A DNA stretch of 64,000 bases from Acanthosepion pharaonis (Eukaryota > Mollusca > Cephalopoda > Sepiida > Sepiidae): assembly GCA_903632075.3 (NCBI GenBank), contig CAHIKZ030004296.1:1566001-1630000 (forward strand), given 5' to 3'. Each line of letters starts with the position of its first letter. Within the stretch, counting starts at the first letter, position 1. The notes below the pieces were generated by a model that did no database searches, was not told the origin of the DNA, and saw only the letters and a program-made list of their open reading frames with translations. The position numbers and the translations under genes are program-made. Of this stretch, positions 38,101 to 49,700 are shown piece by piece.

Positions 38101-41100
38101 TAACATACAGATAATCTCCATTTCCAGTCAATAACTACATATATAAAATAATTTTTAAACATTTATGACCATAAATTATCTTCTATGTATTTAAAATTGA
38201 TTGGAAGTTTGTAAAGATTTTAATTTTTTATAATACCTTACAAGGCAGAAAATATTGCCTACGGCCATCTTTATACACAGAAAAATATCCACTTAAAAAT
38301 TTTATATCAAATAGTATTCTGTAAGTAACAAATGGTATTTAATATTTCACAATATGGTTTCAAAATATAAGACAGGACAATGTACATTTGGTTGCACAGA
38401 AAAATTATTGTATTTCAATATGTTTGGCTTTCTTTTTGGGGCCAATTAAAAGAAACAAGTTTAAGTTGATTTTTGCTCTCTTACTCCCAGGCTAACATCT
38501 TTTCTTTATAGAACAAACAACATACTTTCTTTTTTATTTATTATAAATTTCCCAGATCTCTGTACCAGTCAATTAGTTTTATAAATTTCAGGATTCATTT
38601 GTATTCAGTTAATTATAGCTTAATCAAAACCACTTTCAGAATCAGAAATCGGTATGATTCTAAAAGAGCATAAGTTGACATACACCCTTTTGCATGTTTT
38701 TACATTTTTGAGATAAGCAAACAGACCTTCTCTATAAGAAAATAGAGACAATATTCTGACACAAAGCCTGGCTACAATTTTTAAAAATTCATATCATACA
38801 AAAAGTGCACATGTTCAGTTAAGCTCTTATCAAATTTTTTTTCACTACACAAAAAATACACTTACCCAGGCAGGATCTTTCACAGAATTCTTCTTTTATC
38901 ATGGTTCCAACAATTTTAAACAAACAGTCCATTTCCACTAATATACCCCAAATACAGTCATCTACATATATTTCTCACATAGGTTTTGTGGATTCTCCAT
39001 TTTTCCCACCACTCACACTCACTGTGTCTGATTCCAACAAAATTCAATTTTAGTCTCATCATTCCATAAAACTAATTTCCAACAATCACTATTTTTATCT
39101 AAGTAGGCATCTCCAAATTCCAATTAAACCTTGTGACAATGACTTTTGGGCAAAGCTGTTTTTCTTGGACATTAACTACTGAGAACACATTTATTGAACA
39201 CCCTGATGGCTGTACACTGTAACACATTCATACCATTGTTTGACAAATTAGAAACAATATCTTTCAGCACAACTTTAGGGTTTTTCTTGTTTTTATGTAT
39301 ATTCTTTCTTTGCCATCTGAAAAAGAGCTTAGGATTACAGCCCCAGCCAGGAGAGTTTTTGTCATCTTTTTCTGATATACTGGACAGTTAACTTGGCTAC
39401 TAAAAACGGCTTAGATGCTGCTCCAAAATTAATTTGTGGATTGCAAACATTCACAAATAATTCTTTCAACTTGCCACCATCATCATCATTATTATTATTA
39501 TTGTTGTCGATCATCATCATCAACATCATTATTGTTGTTGTTGATCATCATCATCAACATCATCATTGTTGTTGTTGATCATCATCATCATCATTGTTGT
39601 TGCTGTTGTTGATCATCATCATCATTCATCAAAGGAATAATGCATATGTTCATTTTGGTAAACCTAAATACCTTTAAAAATTTCCAACTCAGATACAGCC
39701 TGATAGATTACCTCATCTTAACATCATAGAAATATTATATAGTTTATGAATTTCATAAATAATTAAAATAGTTTTCTGGTTTACAGAAAATTTTTGTTTT
39801 TGCCAATTTCTAATGCTGTCATTATGTTATTGTAGTGAATAAAATGTTTCTGAAAAGGATGAGGAGGATTTAAGAGAATATTCTATATTTCATATAAAAA
39901 AAAACACTCGTTTCAATATTTGAAAAGTGAATTATATTATTTTAAATGAAGTGGATTGTACTTCACAAATAATTTTGTTCTCACTCTATATATAAGAAAA
40001 TGGGAGAAAGATTGGACACTTGTGGTACAGTGGTAACATTATTGTTATGTAAACCATTGAAAATGAGTACAACAAAAAAGATGACCTTATATCAAAACTG
40101 AACATTTCTAACAAACTCCAATATTGATGTCTACATATGCAAAGAATTTTTTCAGAGCCCATGTCATAATTATTTTAATAAATTTTCTTCTATATTTCTT
40201 TATCGTTACCTTGGGTGAGTGTCCATGCAGCATCATTTCTTGACAAATGGTATAGGTATGTATGGTGCCTGGCATTGAAAAAATAAAAGATAAAATTTTT
40301 TCACTAACATGAGAAAACAGGGCATTCTAGGCAATCTCATTAATTCAACTTTCTACCTAATATACAATCATATTTTCATATATCTCTTATTTATCAAAAA
40401 TCTTTTTTGTGTAAGTAAAAAAAATCCATATTGGGTAAAAATCTCTTTATAAATATTTTTGTTTGATATTAAACATAATCACAGCACTTTGAAGCAAGTT
40501 GTAATGAATAAAACCCTCCCCCATCCTTCTAAATAAAATGCAAAAATTTTAGAGAACTAACTGAACCTGTCAAAATTCCATAAATATTGACAAGTAACAC
40601 TATCCATTATCTAATGTATTTTCTCTTCTCTCACCATTTGCCTTCTCTTTCTCTCCCTTGTCCCTCCCAATCTTAATTTACAGTTTTATACAAACATAGA
40701 ATAATTTCATATATAAAAAGTGAATAAGGAATAAATATTTTCTATGTTATTCTGTTTTATATCTTTCTTTAGCTCTATCGCTCCATGAAGATTTTTAAGG
40801 CATTGCAATTTTTATACTTTTTCCATCCCTAACTGCTTTTTAAGTTTTTGCTCATGGCCTCTTGATATTCAACCAGCAAGACTGTTTGTCTTTCTTTTGT
40901 CTCAATCCCTTCTCTTTTCTATAAATGTATATGTATTTTTTCTTTCACCTGGTTTATTTTTCATTTTTCTCTAGCTTTTTTACCTCCAACCTTTCCTCCT
41001 TCACACCTTATTTTTCTCCCCTCTTCCTCTATTTATTCCTTCCTTTCACCTGGTTTTCTTTTCATTTTTATCTAGCTTTCATACCTCTTAATTTTCATCC

Positions 41101-44100
41101 TTTACACTCTCTTTTTCTCTCCTCCTTTCCTTCACTTTTCCAAATTACTTCATACTGAATATCATTATGTGTGTTTCTTGGTCAGAAGGCACAACTAATT
41201 CCAACTCTGAAGATTGGACAGATACTGCACTCTAATCCTAGGTTGTTTGCATAGACAAACAAATAGAATATTAATACAGATATTAAGTGGGATACGTGGA
41301 GATGCAATTGAAATATTGTCACAGTTTGGAGTATTGCACAAATCTTTAAAAGGACAATAAATATTATAATAATTTCTATGATGGTAATGATGATAATAAT
41401 AAAACGGTTTATAATAATAATAACAGTGACACAAGTAACACTAACAATACAAACAATAGTGTTAACAGTAGAATATAAAATATAACAATTTCTATAATTA
41501 TGGAAGGTTATCTAAATAATGATTGCAAATGGTTTTATCTAAATAATCACATAAATATAGTAAATCTCAACAATTTAAAATGAAATACAATTAAGAATTA
41601 CATACAATTGTATAACAGCCAACACCAGTTTTCACAGGGCAGAAGAATTTGGGAGAGTACCCTTAACAAAGATAAGATGTGTAGACACTCATTCACTGAC
41701 ATAGGACAGGTCAGCATTGAGTTGGACATTTTCACTGAATAGAATCTACAAATGTATTTTCCAATCAGAGCTTGAATCTAGGAAAAAGAAAAAAAAATGG
41801 ATTTTATATTAAAATATTAAACATATCTCCAAATCATTTCACTCCCAAAATTTCTGATAAAACTAAATAAAGTAGTGAAACATGTCAAATTTATAAAGAT
41901 TTCCTACTTTTTGCTTATTTAATTGTTCTTTTGAAATAAATCCATATTTTCAGCACATTGATCTGAGTCTAAAATTGCAAACATCAGCCTTTCACCATTC
42001 TCCATCATTTGTCCTTCAGACTCAGTTTTTCTACATCAAATCCCTAACTTGTTATTGATCAGACTTTTCTCACAAGATTCTGTCTCAACCTTGATATATT
42101 TATTCCACATAGCAAGTCATCAATACCTTTTTGCAAGAATTCCATAAAAAAGAACATGGTCTCACAGAGGCCAACATAAATGGTTTGAGGAGACAAATTT
42201 TCAATATTCCACATATTTTTACAGACTATTATCTTAAATTCATTGTTTTTAACATAACATTTTGGCCAACAAATTCTTCAACTTTGTATCCAAGCTCTTG
42301 GACTGCAATGTTTAAATTAATAAGATGAAATGGAAGAAGTAAAAGAAAAAAACTATTGATTGAATTCTAAAGACTGGGTTCAAAGAGGGTAAAGAATATA
42401 TTGACCAAAATGTCAAAAAACAACAAAGATATAAGTTTAGAAACTAAATAAAATAATGAATAATAGAATATCTCAAAAAAGACACACAAGATTTCTCTCA
42501 AGTCCTTTATAACTAAATCTATATCGTGAATCTATACTGTTCACAGAAACAATGAAAGCATTTGTTTTACATCATCACATTTATCCACTACTTACAATAT
42601 AATCTGTTGATTTCTCGTCTCTTTAAGCAATGAGAGAAACTGTCTAAGTATAGGATTGATTCCATCAATAAGACTTTTATTTGGTCTAGAGAAACATACT
42701 TTTTGGAATGAAATGCATCACACAGTTTTCTATCTTGTCATTTATAGACTCACTACTATTTTTTGATATGTATGTAAGTGTGTGTCTGTGTATGTATGTG
42801 TTCATATACACACATACAACATATGTATTAATACAAATTTTTACTAAAGATGAATGACAAAGAAATCTTTAAAATTTTTGGTCAATTTTTCTTGTTTACA
42901 TACAATAAAACATAAGTCCAATGAACTTAAAAATTGTTCACATGTGCGTGATCTAACACTCTCAACCCTACTTCTGGCCATTTTCAAGATCAGGAAAGTA
43001 CTGGGGATTTCACATGTTTAAAATATTTCCAAACTCATAAACCTAAATATGCATATAGAGATATGTATATTTGACAAATAAATAAAAAATACATGAAAAT
43101 AATATAATTCAGGTCATGTCAGTAAACTTAGAAGTAATAAGCAATGTAAACAAATGATGTCCAACTTACAGTCAAAATGGTAGTGTCTGCCTCTAATCCA
43201 TTTGGAAAATGCCAGTTTTGATAATCAATCAGTTCAAAGGTCTTTACATCATATTTTTTAATGTTTAATTCATACAGAAGACGGTCAAAACATAGTGATA
43301 AAGCTAAGGAATATTCCTGAAGAGAAAGAGAGAGAAATGAAAATAGAAATACAATTGTGAAGATTTCAAGATAATAATTAACAACACACAAGCTGTACAA
43401 ATGACACAGAGAAAAACGTTTACCAATTTCAGTATATCTTATCTTTCTGTACTCATTGTGTGTCAGAAATAGAAAGTTTGTATTAAAATCCATTACACTT
43501 GTTTAATTTTGGTATATTCAATTTGTAAATTGCATGTTGGTCATTGGGGGGGGGGGTTAAGAAACATACACTTTCTGTTTTTACAGTCAATGCTTAGTCC
43601 TTTCTTCTCGCTTCCCTTTGCCACCTTCTGTAGGAGTTCTTACAGTTTTAATTCTGTGTCTGCTATCTACACTATTATATCTTATATTATTAAGGTAGTG
43701 GCCACCAATAATGAATAATGGTAGGAATTTTAATACTTGCAGGATTGCTTCATATGTTTGAATAAGTCTGATGATTGTTTGATTGATTCATTTTGTTTAG
43801 TGGCATATCAATCTCTATAGGTTATTTAATGCCAAAACCTAAATATCTTGAACATAATTATATGGTTTCAACTACAGATAAAATTTATTGTTGGTCATTT
43901 TGCTATAAATAAGTACTGTTGTTATATTTAATTATCGATCGGTGTTAATGGTAATTTTTTTTATATAAAAATGTATTGCTGGTATTTTTATACTTTCATA
44001 GTGTTTTTTTTTTTGGGGGGGGGTGTCACTATTTTCCTATAGTTGGAATCCTAGCAGATGCTACCACCCTGGGTCAGTGTGAACCTGAGAGTAACACCAA

Positions 44101-45430
44101 TTCAGAGGTGGTTCCATGATCCTCAAAAGCTCCAATCTCTCTTGCAGCCAGATGTAGTTTATCATCATACCCAGAACTAAAGTCTGATGATGTCTTATGG
44201 TCCTTTCTATTTTTGTGTATTAACTGAATTCATTTTCTATACTCATCTAGGCAATTTGCTCCCAGTATAAGTTCTGGATTGTCCTAATATCCTTCCCAAA
44301 TAAATCAAGCTTACCTGGCAGTTATAATAATTCTCTGTAACTTATCTGTTATACTCTATTGAAAAAGGTGCAATTTCTAAAAAAGTCTACAATATTTTTA
44401 TAAATCTGTTATATTTACACTGGTGCATGATAAACATGATTTACATATAGCTCATAGTAAATAATATATTGGTATTTATAAATGGCAGCAGCCAGGAAGA
44501 CATCTCATTCCTATATTTCTAAGGAACGTTACAAGATTTTGGAAAGTTTTAAGTTTTCTTACTCTTGCAGTAAGGTGGTTGTACTGGCAGCAGTGGAAGT
44601 AATTATTGTCTTGGAACGACTGAGAAGAGATTCTGATGATATTATATATTGACAATAATATTATATAGGAAATTTACAGGAGGGAGGGGTGTGAAATTTT
44701 TTTTAATTAAAATTTCCCCAAAACAATTTCTTTATAAAGTTGAGGAAAAAGTATTGCATGCTAATGAAAGAATAAAATAATTTAATCTTACCTTTTGTTC
44801 AACTAAAAAATTTCCTATTTCCAGCAACTGCTTCCTGTAATAGTCTTGAGATAATAATGATTGGTACTTATTCCAGATTTCAAAAAGCATCATAGATCTG
44901 TGAAAAATAGTTTATATGAATATTACTTGTGTTATTGATTAAGTCTAAAAGTAAAAATTTACTAGGAATTACCATGCAAAAGCATATATATATATATATA
45001 TATATATTTTAAGACATTTTTATGTTTATACATTCTTTTTATAGATACAAATATTTAAGTAAATGCTCTGTTTATAATAAACAGTATTAAACAACATTTA
45101 TCAGACTGAATGTCCAAGAAATTTTCATAGAAAATATTCATCCTCTGACAGGAATCGAACCTGTATCCTATACGGAAGTGTCATATAGCCTGACATGCCT
45201 TTAACTGATTTGGCCACAGAGGAGCATTCAGTTAGCAAGGTCGATTTTACTGTCTTTAAACTACAATCTTCCACGATTCTCTCACGTACATTCATATCTG
45301 CTCATGGCATAGCCAAATGTAAACAAATCACGTCACACATTATGAAATGGACAAAGTCCAACAATTATTTTAAGACATTTTTATAAAAAAAATGTATAAA
45401 CATAAAAATAATTGTCGGACTTTGTCCATT

Positions 45431-45489
<59 letters not shown>

Positions 45490-45978
45490 TACCACAAAAA
45501 CACAAAGTATTAGTAAAAAACAACACAAAGCCTGCTAACAGATGACAAAAGAAAAAAAAAACTAATAAAAATAAAAACAAAACCAAAAGCCAATAAAAGA
45601 AAACGAGAAAAGGTAATATAAATTAAGAAGAAAAAACAAAGACTGACACCTATCAAAAAAGTAATATACAAGGATCTATGTTTAAATCACCAAGACAAAG
45701 CAAAGTGGACAGTTGGAAAAAGAGCTTTTTGGTGTGAGGGGTAAATTGTCACCATTTTGTATTTTTAATTTTGCATGTGTGTAATGTTTGTTTTTGATTT
45801 TGTTAACCGCACAGTATTGTAGGGTCAGTTGGAAAAAGAGCACCATGACACAATTTACTCCGTCAGAAATTTGGAAATGTCATGCTGTACTGCTGGCATC
45901 ATGACTCAGAAAGAGACAAAGTTTGGACTGCTACTTGAGTTTTAAGCCACTGTGATTGCCAAGCAACTACAGACACAC

Positions 45979-46017
<39 letters not shown>

Positions 46018-46681
46018 AAATATATAGAAAAATAGGAAAGAACACATTAGGTTAATAATCTGAAGTTCTTTTGTATTCTTGTTTTTATTTTTAAAAAACA
46101 GTGCTCAATACATAAGTAGAGCCTAAGTTATAATTATTTTTTAAAAATATGATTCCATCACTACATAAGAGTTCTCATATTTCAAAAATAGGAGCTAAAA
46201 ACTTCAATTTAATTATAAAAATCAAATTGAATTAAAGTATCAAGCTCTGTTTCATCTTCAAGCAAAATTTTTAGAATAACTAGTCTTGAAATTTATGCAA
46301 CTTTATAAGCATATTCATTCGTAATATTAATTACTATGGAAACAGCAGAAGCAATTATTTCAATATTAGATAGAGACAAGACAAAAGCTCCTTCAATAAT
46401 ATTAGAAATAGAAATCAGACATCCCTATCCAAATATTTTTTTTTGGCATTTAAAAGAAATGAATAAAGCACCAAAAGTAAAATGGAAAATAATAAATAGA
46501 ACAAGAACTTGTAAAACCTGGGCTGACCCATTCCCTTTATGCATACATGAAAAACTACACATTATTAGATGAAACAGAGCTTGATACTTTAATTCAATTT
46601 AATTTTTATAATTAAATTGAAGTTTTTAACTCCTTTTTTGAAACATGAGAACTCTTATGTAGCGATGAAATCATATCTTTC

Positions 46682-46740
<59 letters not shown>

Positions 46741-49700
46741 TACCCTCCTGACAAAACCATCTTGGTAGAAACTGCAGTTGCATAAAGGTCAGTTTTTTGA
46801 ATATTTTATATCTTAATTTGCCCTACATTTAGCTGTTCTTTGGTGAATATCCTTTTTAGCAAAAGATTGAATTTATAATGATATACTTCTCCCTATATAT
46901 ATGCATATATACACAAATACACATACACACACACACACACCTCTTCTGTGCACAGACACACCCTGATATTATGAAGAAATTTGGAAATGTCATGCTGTAC
47001 TGCTTGGCATTCATGCTGGAAGCTCCAATATGAACATTTCAGAGAGTTTGGAAGTCAATCTGAGGACAGTGCAGAGGATTCAGAAAGAGTTGGATGAGTC
47101 TAATGGTGATTCTGAAGGTATGGCAGCTTGCAAAAATCACACTGATCATTCTGATAAGAAAAGAACTCCCAGATTTGTTGGTGAGGGCATCAGACTCAAA
47201 ATGGAGGCCTACCTCAAGTGCATTGAGGAGGTAGTGATGCCCTGGGTCAAGAGGGTGGCTGCTAGAAGACCCTGTCTGACAAAAGGATTCTGCACCATGC
47301 TACACAAGCAGGAGAACCCAGTCATGGGTGTCAGACAATTTCTGTGACTGTATCACACCCTTACATCTGGGCAACTAAATACACAGTCTGCAACCACTTT
47401 GATTATTATGTGTGGGGCGCAGTTAAGCGAGAGACAAACAAAATTCCTTGTAACACTAAAGATGAATTAAAGGCAAGGATGTTGGCAGCATTCACCAGTT
47501 TAAACAAGGAAACCATCCAGAAGAGTTTCAGGAGATTCCAAAGTCATCTGGTGGCTGTAGTTGAAGACAATGGCAATTTTATTTAATAAATTTACTCTTT
47601 TGTATTTCAAGATATTTTTATGTAATTTTGGTAAATATTAAAATAAAATATCAGTGTTATTTTTATTTTTGCATAATTTAGACAACAATTTAACCAAAAC
47701 ACTCTGTATGTGACTACCAATAAAACCATTAGTCTGAAAAAGTCTTTGTAAAAGGGCAGTGGCCCTGGTTGAGTTATACTAGCACAAGGAAAGTGTTTAG
47801 TGACTTGAAGTATTGAGAAACTTAATTCTTGAGCAAAGGAATTGAGATATTAGAAGGAGAAAAATATGGGAGAGTGGCTATTTGGATTGGAGTCAATGAA
47901 AAAAAAACATCTGGTTTAAAAATATTAATTTAAACCCATAAAATACTTATAAGGAGGGTCTCAGAACTGTTTAAACTCAAATTAAATGAAGTAAGATTTA
48001 GTAAGATTCAGCATAACTGACACCAAGCCTAATTCCATAAACCCAAGGAAGTTGGCATGGCATGACTAATAAGTTTGCCAAAAGTCCACAGAATTTTTGG
48101 TTGCTCTAGCATGTTTATTTAGAGACTTGTTCCTTATATTTGCATTGATTTCAATGTAATTTTGAAAATGTAAAAGTCCAGGCCCAAACTGAAAAACACT
48201 TTGAAGATGTCCATCTGGTTTACTTACAATGATGTTCACCCAGTACAAAGTCAACGAGGTACTCGAGGTAGAGGGTTACAGAGTAAGAGTCACAGTTTAT
48301 GCAGATATATGAGGAAGATAACAGTTAACCCTAAACTTGAACAGGTTAAGATTGTAGTGATTAGGAAAACATCCTCTTGGGAGTCTGTTTCATATAGCAG
48401 TGGTACATGGGAAGAAGCTGCTTGAGTGAAACTAACATCTCACCAATAGAATATAAAGTGAATGAGTGTTGTTCCCTACAATGTGCATTCTGTGGCAGGT
48501 CTTAGCAGTGAAGGTTAGATTTAGTAGAAAAGAGCAATGTAATCCATCTGAATGCTTTCCATTGAAATAGCAATAGAGCTTGTGACATTTCGTCTGTGTG
48601 AAAGGAGTTGTAGGATGGAAAATAACTTGTCACCCACAAGGACATGGGAATGCTTTTGAACTGGAAAGTGAAGACTGGGCAGCTCCTATAAAAATACAGC
48701 AACAGTAAGTGACTCTATTTTAGTCCTGTTCAGGCTCTTGTAAAAATAGAGGATAGCACAAGAAGTCAGGTACTTAATGGAGCAGAATAGGAAACTGACC
48801 ATTTTTCCAGCCTCTCTAGTGATGGATCATATGTAGGAGTTCCAGTTGAGGTTTGGGTTGAGTTTAAGTCCCAATAAGTGCTCAAGGCACAGAGCCTCCC
48901 TGAGGGAACCTCCATTCATTATAATTGGTGATAGTTCAGGTTCCGATCAGCGATGAAGCCAAAATAAAATTCTAGAAGTAAGAAGTGAGAGAGAAGAAAC
49001 TGTAGACATAGAGCTTATATCTATCCATCTCAGCTGTAAAATAATGAGATTTTGTTTCCAATCTAGTACAGCACATATTCATAAAGTCTAGGTATCATAG
49101 AAGAAAGTTTATCAAAACAATTATCATGAAAGTATTTAAAGAAAAGGCACAGAAAAGCTACATTATGATGGTGGGAAAAAGACTGAAGCTGAGATGCCAA
49201 GTCAAAGCCAATAATATTGCTGATTCTTCTTTGGATTTTATCAAGAATCTCTAAATATATAGCAGGAGCACCAGACTATATGAAGCAGCAATATTCATAA
49301 CATGGATGAATGGTAGACTTATAAATATATAAGAGATTCTGGAGAGAAAAATTGCCTAGCATGATACTGCAAGAAGACCTAGGAATGGATTCAATATAGT
49401 CTTTCCAATTCATGTCAGCCAAGAATGTTATCCTGAGAAGATGCAACAAGGGATTCTTCTACTTGTAATTTACAAAGGGGTTTGCATAATTTACAACAGT
49501 TGCAAATTATGCAAACTCCTCTGTCAGAAAAATTTATATTGAGTTTTACTAAATTATTTTTGCGACTATTCAGGACAAATTTTCTGTATGTCCACACTTG
49601 ATATTGCATACATCAGATCTTTTCTGTTAATTCACTCCAAAATTTTAAAATTCACACCAAATTCTCCCAGAGCGAGGGCCTTCCATTGCACCTCCGGTTG

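Larger units (their letters stand above)
37941..40209. other. CFAP54 intron 5
   Basis: Contains a Tc1 relic (38820-39400) and a trinucleotide array (39478-39630). No gene seen in 37941-38800 or 39640-40209. Confidence 0.5.

Noticed and set aside
46336..46572. 78-codon frame as a host gene
   Set aside because: The sequence KVKWKI...CIHEKLHII resembles the C-terminal end of a Penelope-like retroelement, and it sits between inverted copies of that element's 3' end.
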